Assembly: GCA_947646735.1 (NCBI GenBank)
Contig: CANTFK010000015.1
Location: 62,001-126,000, forward strand
Source of the DNA: Peronospora farinosa
Lineage: Eukaryota > Oomycota > Peronosporomycetes > Peronosporales > Peronosporaceae
DNA length: 64,000 bases
Direction: 5' to 3'
Shown: one piece after another, positions 19,709 through 29,000 of the stretch
Layout of the letters: each line of letters opens with the position of its first letter
Position numbering within the stretch: position 1 is the stretch's first letter
Position numbers and translations under genes: made by a program
The notes under the pieces: model-generated
What the model saw: only the letters and a program-made list of their open reading frames with translations
Told to the model about the DNA's origin: nothing
Databases searched by the model: none

Positions 19709-21072
19709 GGTCGCTTCTTCCAATGCTGATAACTACGAGTCCCCACACCGCTACGGCTGGTTTTTCGACTCTGGATTTCGTCACAGAAAGACAAACAAAG
19801 TGTAATTAGTCTCATGTCGCTTAACCCCCCAACTCAAAGAATCCATGACGCATGCGACGTGTTCAGAACAATCAGTCGAGTATATCTACCGATTCAATGC
19901 CTTCTTTCGCCCTTATTGTGTACGAGCGAGAAAGTGCTCCACTATGTTGCCGCGTTGCAGTCGCGTATAATCGATCGCCAATATCAATTCCGTCCTATGC
20001 GTTGTTGGACTTTGGCACTTCGTGAACTGCTGGCAGCCAGGGCTGCTACTTACGCCTCATTCTCTTTTTTCTCTCATTTACACTTCAGGTTTGTATAGTA
20101 TCGTCCCGTCTGTTTTTAAACTATGTACGCTTTATGAAGCGAACTGTCGTTTGCAATTAGCGACCACGTTAGTATTAGTATCGGGATTACAGTATACTCG
20201 ATATTGTACTACCGAGCCACAATCAAGAGCATTACACCTCGTCTTTACACTCTTGTGAAATCTTGTCAAAGCTCAGGATCAAAGGTTTGCCAAGCGGCTG
20301 TCAATGCTGCCTTTCAATCTACAACAACCTGAATAATTGACAAAAATTGATCAAATATTTACACTCACCCACTTTAAATTTCATCAATATAATATTGTGC
20401 TGGGTGCTTCTTGTCACACCTGACTAGCACCGTGCTAGCAGAGTTCTCCTAACATATTGCCTAAGTACACGTTATTGTGTTGCACTCGAGCTTTAATTTA
20501 TCTTTCTACGTCAGAGAGTCAAGACATTGGCCAGTAAAAGAGCATTACAATACAGGCAACTGGATTCGAAAGGCAACGAGTTCGTATGTAACTCTCTCCG
20601 TAAACATTTGCTAATGCGTACATTATTTGCTGTTAGAGTTGTTAAAGACTTACGCCATCCTACGTTCAGTGTATGTAGAGCAACTCTGTTATAGGTGAAT
20701 AACCACTGCATTGCCGTATAATGCTGTTTCTCCATCAACTGCTGGCCACCATTGGCGGCAGAGGTGGTAAGTAATAAGACATGTGGCAAGAAAACTTGTC
20801 AGAGATCACATGTAATGTATTGATATCTGTTTCTTACTCCCTGGTCAGCAGAGGCTCTGCCGCAGAGCTGAAGTGACCAACACGAACCGGCAGTTTCGAG
20901 CATGCTGTGGTCATGATTTGACACTGGCTATTCTGTCGTTCCACGAGGGTGGACCACATTACTTTATATAACTTATATCCTCGATCATCTTATAGTTCGT
21001 AGCATATAATTGATTACGGTGTAAATCCTGTTAAACCGCATACCTTAAAGTAACAACACGTCAATACGCACC
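19709..21072. other. Intergenic, 1.36 kb
   Basis: A 94-codon + ORF (19,814-20,098) ends at a CAG|GT site and might be an exon, but no homology was recognised. The remainder holds no gene I can support. The last ~150 bp is presumably the promoter of the FKBP15-like gene. Confidence 0.3.
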
Positions 21073-23895
21073 ATGGCGGACGGGGGCACGTTGTTATATT
21101 CGTGTGCTGTCTATCTCTATCTCTACGACAATAACAGTAATTCTTATGCGCAACAGACTAATGCAGCAGTAGGTTGTGCGCTTCTTCTTCTCGATGAGAA
21201 ATCTTGTGATTCAAAGGTCTATTCGTTGATACTTTATGACCCACAAAAGACGCCACTGTTGCAATTTCCCGTACTTCCAAGTACACGTTTCGTACTCCAA
21301 AAAGACAATTATATCAATTTCTATGATCGTCAAAGAAATTATGCTCTGCGTTTTAAAGATACGACTACAAGTGAGGCTTTTCTCTATGCAGTGGCGTTGA
21401 TTAAGGCACAAGTTGCAGTACATTCTACCAAGTCATATAATCACCATAACCCCGTGGTTTTAGTCGATGATTTGGCAATAGGAAGGGAAGATGCAGATCC
21501 ACTTTTATTTGGAGATGTAGCAGGAATATCATTCAAGAAATGGCATGGAACAATGGAAGAGAGAAGTCATTTTTTTACGACAAATCCACTCGAGATTAAG
21601 AACCGATCCACGACTGATGCAACACATAGCAATGAAATTAAGAGGATTAAGCTCATGGATTCAGAAGCAGCAGCAAGTGAAACAGATCCATTTGTTCGTG
21701 TCTTGGCAACGAAAGTATTGGTGGGAATGCAAAAAATGGGCAAAAGACTCGTGACTGTGACGTTCCCAGACACGCAACAGTGGGTCATTGCAGAGATTGA
21801 ATTGGTCAAAGTCAAGAAAAATACGAGATCAAGTGATAATGTGACGCTTACTGGACCGACAACTGGCAGTGACGAAAAGCAGACACAGGAAGAACATGAC
21901 GATCTCGTGAAACGCATGGCAAGTTTATCTCGTATAGGCAGTCAGTCATCAGGGATGATTGCAAATGTGATAAAGAATCGGGACAGCCGCTCGTCAAATG
22001 AAATGAACGGTGAGATTGATACATCGCTTCAACGAGCTTCCTCCAGCGGGCAGGTGTCGGCGGACCCTCCAGCAGGATACGTTCCTGTGCTTTTGGCGGG
22101 ACTTCAGCTTCCAGGAGAAAGGCCAGGATCATTTCGCAATTTACAGCACGAGATGCACTCAAATCTGCATGTGGAGGCGGTTTCGCCATCGCGTACAAAT
22201 TCGCAGGCTGCACAAGTGATTGAGCCGCAAGAACACTTATCCGAAGCAACTTGTGTGGACATGGATGGCGAGACCAAGACAGCGCTATTATCCAGCGATA
22301 TGGAACGTTTGATGAAGGAGCAGTCGGATTTGGCACGACTTCGTGATCAGCTGGAAGAGAGTAAGCGCAAGCTTCAATCCGACAACATTAAGTCAAGTGA
22401 AGTGGCGGTCAGACCCCTACAGTCGATGAATGGAGTAGGCGGCCACTCTGTACAATTGTCTGAGTACAAGCCGGCGCAAGAAAAGCAGCACGCCATTGCC
22501 TTCGTGCCCCCATCATATGCGCCAATGGGCCCCTCCGCAACTTCTGTTGGAACGACATCTTCGTTTGCGGCTGCAACTGGACAGTGGCCTCCGTCCAAAA
22601 TGGATTTTGTGCCGTCCTCACTTGTTCCTTCCTCACATCCGCCCCCATCTCAGGCTTCGTTCTCGTCTTCAATCACGGCATATACGAACCGGTCGTTTTC
22701 GTCGTACGCATCGACACCAGGAATACCAGGGTCAGGATCATTGTCAGATGTTGAGAACGGCATTATCCGTTTGCAACGATCATCTTCGTCAGTCGAGTCA
22801 ACGCTGCAAGATTTACAATTGAAGATGGATCGTTTGTTGAACCTTCAAAACTCGACAAGATCGACCAAGTTTGCTGGGAGCTCAAGCAACTACGGTGGGA
22901 GCGCGTCACTCTCATCGGCATCATTTCTCGCAGCGTCTTCGTCTTCTTCGATGTTGCTTAAAAGTTTTGAAAAAGCTCTTGCACAGCGCGATCAGCTCCA
23001 GGAAACAAAAAATCGACTTGAGGACGCAAACAGCGAGCTAGAATCAAGTGTTGAGGATTTGCAAAACCGCCAAGATTCACTTCAGATGGAGAACCGAACG
23101 CTATTGGACAAACTACAAAACGGCAATCATATGCAACAGGAAAAATTTCGTTTGGAACTGCAGAGTGTTCAGCAACAGCTTAGTCACACTCAGGAGCACA
23201 TGCTGGTGTACCAAGAAGAAAATTTCCGACTTCGGGCACAACTTGCTGCAGAGGACGAGCAGCTTGTGAAAGAGAAGGTGAAGCTGCATGAAGACACACA
23301 GAAACAGCTTGGACTTCTTCAGCGACAGGTTGAAGATGACGTTCGACAAGGCTCGAAGGATTTGATCGAGAGAATGACGACTGAAAAGGCCGCTCTGGAA
23401 ATGCAAGTTGCCGAGTTAATTGCTGAAAAAAAGCAGTGGGATGTTGAACGTGATATGATGAACAACCGGATGAGTCAAGCTCAGAGCCAGCAGGTTCAAC
23501 TTCAAGATGACTCTATGAAGTCACAAGCTGCCCAAAACTCGCGTGTTCAGGAGCTAACGGCTCGAGTTCATCAGCTTGAAAGTGAAACTAAAGGATTGCA
23601 ACAGCAAGTGGAAGGGTATTATTGCGAAACGCAGCATTTAGAAAAGCTGTTAACGTCAAAGGAGCAAGAAATGGCCCAGCTACAATCGGCAAGAGATAAT
23701 GAGGAGTACGCAGCACTGAGTGAGCTGTTTAAGGAGTTTATGAACGATATTTACTTCCACTTTCAAGATGCTTTCGATGAAGACACAGAGTTCACCGGCA
23801 AAGAAATTGTGATGGCCATCAGGAAGATTTTGAAACAAAATACAATGGGTATTCTCGCAAAGCTAGAGGAATTTTACCAGCAGCAAGCACACTAG
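21073..23895 (+). CDS. FKBP15-like protein (WH1-like, FKBP-like, coiled coil)
   Basis: 940 aa, complete, with ATG in good context (CACCATGG). Residues 1-118 resemble a WH1/EVH1 fold (VYLYLYDNNS, YSLILYDPQKTPLLQFP, NYALRFKDTTTSEAFL). Residues ~130-260 match the FKBP module of FKBP15/WAFL: a VLVDDLAIG start, an insertion, then VGMQKMGKRLVTV and WVIAEIELVKVKK. Isomerase active-site aromatics are not obvious, so it may be inactive. 270-560 is Ser/Pro-rich, and 560-880 is a long coiled coil (Gln/Leu/Glu heptads). Vertebrate FKBP15 links early endosome movement to actin. The C-terminal ~60 residues form a conserved-looking helical tail. Confidence 0.8.
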   Translation: MADGGTLLYSCAVYLYLYDNNSNSYAQQTNAAVGCALLLLDEKSCDSKVYSLILYDPQKTPLLQFPVLPSTRFVLQKDNYINFYDRQRNYALRFKDTTTSEAFLYAVALIKAQVAVHSTKSYNHHNPVVLVDDLAIGREDADPLLFGDVAGISFKKWHGTMEERSHFFTTNPLEIKNRSTTDATHSNEIKRIKLMDSEAAASETDPFVRVLATKVLVGMQKMGKRLVTVTFPDTQQWVIAEIELVKVKKNTRSSDNVTLTGPTTGSDEKQTQEEHDDLVKRMASLSRIGSQSSGMIANVIKNRDSRSSNEMNGEIDTSLQRASSSGQVSADPPAGYVPVLLAGLQLPGERPGSFRNLQHEMHSNLHVEAVSPSRTNSQAAQVIEPQEHLSEATCVDMDGETKTALLSSDMERLMKEQSDLARLRDQLEESKRKLQSDNIKSSEVAVRPLQSMNGVGGHSVQLSEYKPAQEKQHAIAFVPPSYAPMGPSATSVGTTSSFAAATGQWPPSKMDFVPSSLVPSSHPPPSQASFSSSITAYTNRSFSSYASTPGIPGSGSLSDVENGIIRLQRSSSSVESTLQDLQLKMDRLLNLQNSTRSTKFAGSSSNYGGSASLSSASFLAASSSSSMLLKSFEKALAQRDQLQETKNRLEDANSELESSVEDLQNRQDSLQMENRTLLDKLQNGNHMQQEKFRLELQSVQQQLSHTQEHMLVYQEENFRLRAQLAAEDEQLVKEKVKLHEDTQKQLGLLQRQVEDDVRQGSKDLIERMTTEKAALEMQVAELIAEKKQWDVERDMMNNRMSQAQSQQVQLQDDSMKSQAAQNSRVQELTARVHQLESETKGLQQQVEGYYCETQHLEKLLTSKEQEMAQLQSARDNEEYAALSELFKEFMNDIYFHFQDAFDEDTEFTGKEIVMAIRKILKQNTMGILAKLEEFYQQQAH

Positions 23896-24089
23896 CGCCA
23901 GTGAAGATTGATAGCTTTGTCCGGCAGCATTCTTATTGGATTGAGCTTCGAATGGCATGAGAGATAACATTGGAAGTATGTCTTGTTTTTGACCGGCAGT
24001 AGATTGAGACAAAATGTTTAGCTGTTTTTCTTGCACCAAATGAATACCGATGGTCCTTGCTCAACTATCTCTTGATAGTTGTTCCGTAT
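23896..24089. other. Short convergent spacer between FKBP15-like and TBCA genes
   Basis: 194 bp between convergent stop codons. No terminator motif beyond AT-rich sequence was identified. Confidence 0.4.
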
Positions 24090-24481
24090 TTACTGAGGCG
24101 GCAACGTAAGGATAGCCACCAGTAGCTCCTCGGCTTCTTTATAAGTCTCCAGCAGCTTTACCTCGTCTTGATGAGCCTTTATAAAGTTTTTCACATCAGT
24201 AGCTGCTTCCTTTAAACGACTATGACAATCTGGCAGCATTGTCTCTGTCTCTACTAGCACCTCTTCTTGCTTCCGAATATCGTTTTCGTCTTTTCCGTCG
24301 ATGCGCATCTTGTCAATTTTAACTTGCTGAACAGCGTGTTCCTTGACGTAATACTCAAGATCTTTTTTTATTCTGTAAACACAAATACAATTTATTATGT
24401 AAATTCGGATAAGAAACACGTCAAGTGTCGCTCGTACCGACGCAGAGTGCCCACTTTAATCTTGAATTGACGCTCGGTCAT
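24090..24481 (-). CDS. TBCA: Tubulin-specific chaperone A (two exons)
   Basis: Exon 1 is 24,481-24,438 (MTERQFKIKVGTLR), exon 2 is 24,372-24,090, giving 108 aa, the usual size of TBCA. The splice is phase 2 (CG|A = Arg). Landmarks are VQQVKIDKMR, DENDIRKQEEVL, ETETMLPDCHSRL and TYKEAEELL, matching the three-helix bundle and the conserved MxPDCxxRL. TBCA captures folded beta-tubulin intermediates from the cytosolic chaperonin in alpha/beta tubulin assembly. Without splicing the first exon runs into a stop, so the intron decides the true start. A TACCGGTA palindrome lies 47 bp upstream of the ATG. Confidence 0.92.
24373..24437 (-). other. TBCA: Intron of TBCA, 65 bp
   Basis: Begins GTACGAGCG and ends TTTGTGTTTACAG on the minus strand. 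The size is typical of oomycete introns. Removal restores a continuous TBCA frame. Confidence 0.9.
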
Positions 24482-24527
24482 TTTCGAAATCGTTTTTGTT
24501 TTTCAGATCAATGCCTTTACATCGGTA

Positions 24528-24535
24528 TACCGGTA
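24528..24535. promoter_or_regulatory. TACCGGTA palindrome upstream of TBCA
   Basis: Perfect 8-bp palindrome in CGGTATACCGGTA, 47 bp before the TBCA ATG. It is one of several copies located in promoters in this window. Confidence 0.45.
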
Positions 24536-24646
24536 CTTAGGAAAAACTGAGAGATAAAAGTCTAGGCATTTGCTATCGCGATTGTATTCCTTTATGCTAG
24601 CAAAAGTTCCTATGAGGCCTCAAAATGCCCTAAAAGGCATTATCCT

Positions 24647-26320
24647 CTAATTGCTAGAAATATAAGCCTTTTCCAACGGATGCGGGCGTGTAATCAAGTC
24701 AAAGCGGTCTGGGCCAACACCAATCCACTTTATGTGCGTACCCAAAAGCTCTTCCACGCGTAGCACGTACTTTTGAGCTGCGTCCGGCAGCTCATCAAAT
24801 GTCTTGCACTTTGAGATGTCCTCCGACCAACCGTCCAGCACCTCGTACTCCACAACAGAGTCCTCAAGCAGCTGTAGATTCGATGGCATACCGTCCAACT
24901 TCTTGCCCTTGTGCCAGTATGCAACACCGATTTTGACCTTCTTCAGACCGGTAAGCACGTCCAACTTGGTCAGGTTCAACTCCGTAAATCCATTAACCAT
25001 GTTCGAATAACGCATCTGAGGAATGTCCAGCCAGCCACATCGACGGGCGCGGCCAGTAGTCGTACCAAATTCGGCACCCACCGTACCCAGGTGATTGCCG
25101 ACGTCATCGTGCAGCTCAGTCGGAAAAGGTCCCTCACCCACACGCGTGCAATATGCCTTCACAATTCCAATGATGCCATTCAGCCGATTAGGAGAGATAC
25201 CACCGCCAGTGCACACACTACCAATGCTTGGGTTGCTCGACGTCACGTACGGGTACGTGCCAAAGTCAATGTCCAGCATTGTAGCGTTGGCGCCCTCTAC
25301 CAAAATTTTCTTGCCCGACACGTATGCGTCGTTCAGATATGCGACAGTGTCCTCGGTCATGCTCAAAATCTTGTCTTTCATCTCATCGTAGACCTTGATC
25401 TCAGCATCAGCATCGGCTTTCAGCTCCGGATAGTTGTCCTTGTAGAACTTGACCTGGTCGCGCATCTTCTCCGAGAAGTCGTCAAAGTAGCGCAAGTCGC
25501 CCACACGGACACCGTTGCGCAACATCTTGGATGAGTAAGCCGGACCAATGCCCTTTTTGGTCGTACCAATCTTGTTACGGCCACGACGCAGCTCATTGAT
25601 AGCATCAACTTCCTGATGCAAGTCGAGCACCATGTGCGCACGGTCCGAAATGAGGATACGTCCCTCGTAATCAACACCCATCCTTTTCAATCCCTCAAGC
25701 TCTTCAAGGAAGCTAGGAAGGTGCACAACGACACCATTACCAATGATGCACACAGCATCAGGGTTGAGAATACCAGAGGGTACAAGGTGAAACTTGTATT
25801 TCTTGCCCTCGTGCACAATAGTGTGGCCTGCATTTGAGCCGCCGGCTACCCGCACGATCACGTCGTACGACTGAGAAAGACTGTCCACAAGCTTTCCCTT
25901 GCCTTCGTCACCCCACTGAGCACCCAGTACAACATCCACACCGACGTTCAAACCGTCCGTATGACGGTGGGGGTTAGCGACAGCGCTCTCTATACGATTG
26001 AGCTTAGCTACAACCTCCTTAAGCATGGCTTGCGTGACAGCCTCACGACTCACAGGTTTAGCAGCACCCCCTTCACATTTAGCAACCAAATGATTGTCAT
26101 CCATATTAATCACTCCAGTAGCACCAATAAGAGCTACGGCGGCGGCTAAGGGCAGCAAACTGCCAAAACGACCTTTGCGTTGACCGGTCTGGTTGGCCTC
26201 AACCGCTAGAGCAGAACGAAGCATAGCTGACGTGTGGGCAACATGGAACTGCTTGCCCTTCAACTGAGACGAAAACTGCGTGGCTATGCGAGCAGCCTTA
26301 ATCACAACATCGAGACGCAT
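24647..26320 (-). CDS. purA: Adenylosuccinate synthetase with long N-terminal extension
   Basis: 557 aa from the first ATG (the frame is open further up only from a TTG). The enzyme core starts ~125 residues in: VVLGAQWGDEGKGKLVD (GTP-binding P-loop variant), GGSNAGHTIV, HLVPSGIL, KKGIGPAYSSK, EGANATMLDIDFGTYPYVTSSN, GTTTGRARRCGWLD and a C-terminal GVGPDRFDLI. It joins IMP and Asp using GTP, the first committed step to AMP. The extension has a basic amphipathic start (MRLDVVIKAARIATQFSS) and a hydrophobic segment (LLPLAAAVALIGATGV), suggesting organelle targeting or membrane anchoring. Typical PurA proteins are about 430 aa. ATACCGGTAT lies about 80 bp upstream of the ATG. Confidence 0.95.
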   Translation of the reverse strand: MRLDVVIKAARIATQFSSQLKGKQFHVAHTSAMLRSALAVEANQTGQRKGRFGSLLPLAAAVALIGATGVINMDDNHLVAKCEGGAAKPVSREAVTQAMLKEVVAKLNRIESAVANPHRHTDGLNVGVDVVLGAQWGDEGKGKLVDSLSQSYDVIVRVAGGSNAGHTIVHEGKKYKFHLVPSGILNPDAVCIIGNGVVVHLPSFLEELEGLKRMGVDYEGRILISDRAHMVLDLHQEVDAINELRRGRNKIGTTKKGIGPAYSSKMLRNGVRVGDLRYFDDFSEKMRDQVKFYKDNYPELKADADAEIKVYDEMKDKILSMTEDTVAYLNDAYVSGKKILVEGANATMLDIDFGTYPYVTSSNPSIGSVCTGGGISPNRLNGIIGIVKAYCTRVGEGPFPTELHDDVGNHLGTVGAEFGTTTGRARRCGWLDIPQMRYSNMVNGFTELNLTKLDVLTGLKKVKIGVAYWHKGKKLDGMPSNLQLLEDSVVEYEVLDGWSEDISKCKTFDELPDAAQKYVLRVEELLGTHIKWIGVGPDRFDLITRPHPLEKAYISSN

Positions 26321-26400
26321 GGTCGGTCTCGTCAAGATTCGACGCCTTGTGGACCCTCCGATGGAATGCAGTGGCCACGAGGCACGGTAGTACCGTAGCC

Positions 26401-26410
26401 ATACCGGTAT
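26401..26410. promoter_or_regulatory. ATACCGGTAT palindrome upstream of purA
   Basis: Perfect 10-bp palindrome 81-90 bp before the purA ATG at 26320. Its position supports that ATG, rather than the longer open frame, as the start. Confidence 0.45.
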
Positions 26411-26639
26411 GAGGCGCTGTGACAACAGGACAACAGAGGGTGTTTTCAAGTAAATCTATATAATAAAAGAATACTGTCCGTCCGTCCGTTTAATCCTTTT
26501 CCGGCATTCGGATTGGCTATCTTTGCATTAATTGCTAATTTTGGATTGGCTAATTATATATTCTTGGCTCATAACGCATTGGCAGAGTTTGTCTTTTTGT
26601 GTTGATAATTACATGTGCGATTCCATATAAAAGTGTCCA

Positions 26640-27150
26640 TATGTCGGCTTCTATCTATAACACTAATATACGAAACGATTGCACACATACGTGTTCATAT
26701 TTTATAGAAATACAGATTATCTATAAATATTAGATGAGACACATGCTTTATCATCATTTTAATTCCTGGGCTCAGTGCTTGAATAATACACTAGAAAGTT
26801 GGCAAAAGCAAGCGTTCTCATCAGGTTGTATTGGAGTTAGTTATAATAAGTGATGTGACCCATATGTATTGTATCTGCATGTTGTATATATTGTTACGTG
26901 AGCAGATTTCCGTAATAGAATTTAGTTCATCCCCGGGTGTCCTTATGTCGTGCTCCTATCTATAAAATCAATATACGAAACGATGGCACACATAAATGTT
27001 CATATGCATCATAACATACTGCAATAATACACGCAGCTTTTTTGAAATAGTAAATGATACCCATGCTTTCGATTCTTTCTTCAAAACATGGGCTCCGTCC
27101 TCAACTAATACACTACAAAGTGGAAAAAGTAAGCGCAGTTAGCAGGTTAA
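26640..27150 (+). repeat. Degenerate ~300-bp direct duplication
   Basis: 26,640-26,830 and 26,941-27,150 share, in order: CTATCTATAA, CAATATACGAAACGAT, GCACACAT, GTTCATAT, TGCTTT..ATT, GGGCTC and AATACACTA, then AAAG..GGxAAAA and CAGGTT. Considerable divergence implies an old event. Confidence 0.6.
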
Positions 27151-27325
27151 AGTGGATGCAGGTACAATAAGCGAATCATACTTATTCATTTACCTGAGTC
27201 AACCGGATATTCTACATTACGGAACGACAGGTTTACATTCACCTTTATACCCATTAATTGCCATTAAACTGGGTATATAGAAGTAAAATGATGGGTACGA
27301 AAATCAAAAGACAGACTTCGCTTAC

Positions 27326-28196
27326 TGCGTCCGTCGTAACGACGGGTACACATTGACCTTTAAAACGACAAGTATACAATGACCGGCGTCGACAGGTACA
27401 ATTTGAATTGCATACACATTGGCTTCATAATTTGGCAATCACCTAACTCACCGGATATTTAAAAGCAAAAGGATAGGTCAACATATCGATCTTCATTGAT
27501 TATCATAATTATCAATTTATATAAGTCAACATATATATTTTGGAAAGTGATGAGCAAGTATAATTTCAGCAATTTGTTTTGCTTCATGTCCGTCGGAACG
27601 GCGGGTGAACACCCTGAATGGTACAATATGCTATTAGCATAGGCCGTCATTTCCGTCAGAGCGACAGGCACACACCCTAGCAGCGGCGACTTCGCGCAGC
27701 GTTCCATCAAAACAACGTGATATAAAATCAATAAAGACACGAATTTAGTATTTTCGAAGACTTTGCGTACTAAATTCGCGGAAATGACAGGTAAATACCC
27801 CAGCAAATTGCTTCGTTTAAGATGCCTATATATGCAACTTCGTACCGTTGGAACGACGGGTGATCAAATGAAACATTGACGAGTACAACGAGTACACATT
27901 GACCTATATATCCATCTATACCCTGAGTCAATTCAATCATCTAACGTATGTTGATGGGTTTACAGGTCAAAAGGCAAACCATGTTCGTCTAAACGACGGG
28001 TGAACACCCTAACTTTCGAAACGACAGGTATACATTGACTTTTATACACATTACCTTTGATTCTATTTAATTACCTAAGTCAATATACGATCAGCGTCAA
28101 ATTTGTGCACCTATCGGTAGAAACGACGAAAACACCCCTATATATGTCTTAATAGCATAAAACCATGTCCGTCGGAACGACGGGTACACACCCTAG
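27326..28196. repeat. Dispersed short hairpin family CCGTCG-GAA-CGACGG
   Basis: Copies near 27,330, 27,589, 27,655, 27,846, 27,986, 28,115 and 28,169. The best form is a 6-bp stem with GAA loop, followed by GGTGAACACCCT or GGTACACACCCT. Some changes keep pairing through G-T wobble (CCGTCG/CGGCGG at 27,589; CCGTTG/CGACGG at 27,846). The surrounding DNA also repeats weaker versions (ACGACAGGTATACATTGAC). Confidence 0.75.
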
Positions 28197-28848
28197 TAGG
28201 TAAAACAAAATGTTATTATGGCATGTTGTTTTGGGTACAAGTATAATAATAGGTAACTTTCACTTCCTACTGTATTTATCAAAATAATGACACAAGACAA
28301 AACTAAATCACGACCATTAAAACCAGTGGTGGCATTAACCAGGTTAATAGATTTTGGAGTGGTTTAACAATGGTTAATTGGCTAAACACATGGTTCATGG
28401 GTTCACCAAGTGTTTATTCCTCAAGGATATTAAATTCATCTAACGCCTCAATGAATGTAGGAAACAGAGATTCCAAATCAAACTTAAACGCTTCTGACAC
28501 CTGTGAGTCTCTCTTGCGGAAAATTAGGGATATTGTGGTCTGGATAAGGATGACTTTGGCGATACTCGGCCCCATCATAGTGCTTCATTCGCAATACTTC
28601 ATTCGTCATATGTAATGCTCTAGCCTGATCAATGAAATGAACGGATTCATTGTATTCTTGCTCATTAATTCGATCAAGCTTATCAAACGCGGTAGTCTAA
28701 TCGTCAAGGATTGTATCTTGCTCGGTATTGTTGTCGTCTTCTTCATCATCACAATCACTTTCAATGCCTTCCATATCAACAATGCCTACTTCATTGTCTG
28801 CATCATGGCTTCAACTGCCTTTTGACCTCCGGTGTCTATTCGCGTTAA

Positions 28849-29000
28849 TTATGTGGGCGAGATTATTCGCGGCAGTGTAGTATACGCAGTATTGTAGGCC
28901 TTCTCGTCCATTTTGGCTACGACTCTTTTCACATGTGCCAAATGATGTACCTTCTGTGCATGCAGTTTATTTCGCTTTTTCATCGCAAAATTACCAAACG
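28849..29000 (-). pseudogene. hAT transposase C-terminal end, split by retrotransposon
   Basis: Minus-strand translation up to the LTR junction gives FGNFAMKKRNKLHAQKVHHL followed by AHVKRVV, the R-N-x-L...V..L tail of the hAT C-terminal dimerisation domain. The frame ends at a TAA at 28,849. The upstream half of the same domain lies on the far side of the family A element (35,581 onwards), so the two parts were contiguous before insertion. Confidence 0.7.
28997..29000 (+). other. Target-site duplication AACG (left)
   Basis: AACG directly precedes the TGTGGTG start of the LTR at 29,001 and is repeated at 35,581-35,584 directly after the CCACCACA end of the 3' LTR. This fixes the outer boundaries of the family A element. 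Confidence 0.8.

Larger units (their letters stand above)
26450..28848. other. AT-rich repetitive spacer without supported genes
   Basis: It begins with a short CCGT microsatellite (26,476-26,490). 26,640-27,150 is a degenerate ~300-bp direct duplication, and 27,320-28,200 carries a family of dispersed hairpins (both listed separately). 28,370-28,848 has short ORFs without features and may be part of the decayed hAT element. No host gene recognised. Confidence 0.6.

Noticed and set aside
20511..20789. 92-aa minus-strand ORF between two host genes
   Set aside because: No domain, signal or conserved pattern; length is expected by chance in this spacer.
26321..26449. Longer purA N-terminus (43 extra residues)
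   Set aside because: The extension starts with TTG, not ATG, and spans a TACCGGTA promoter motif; the first ATG is at 26320.
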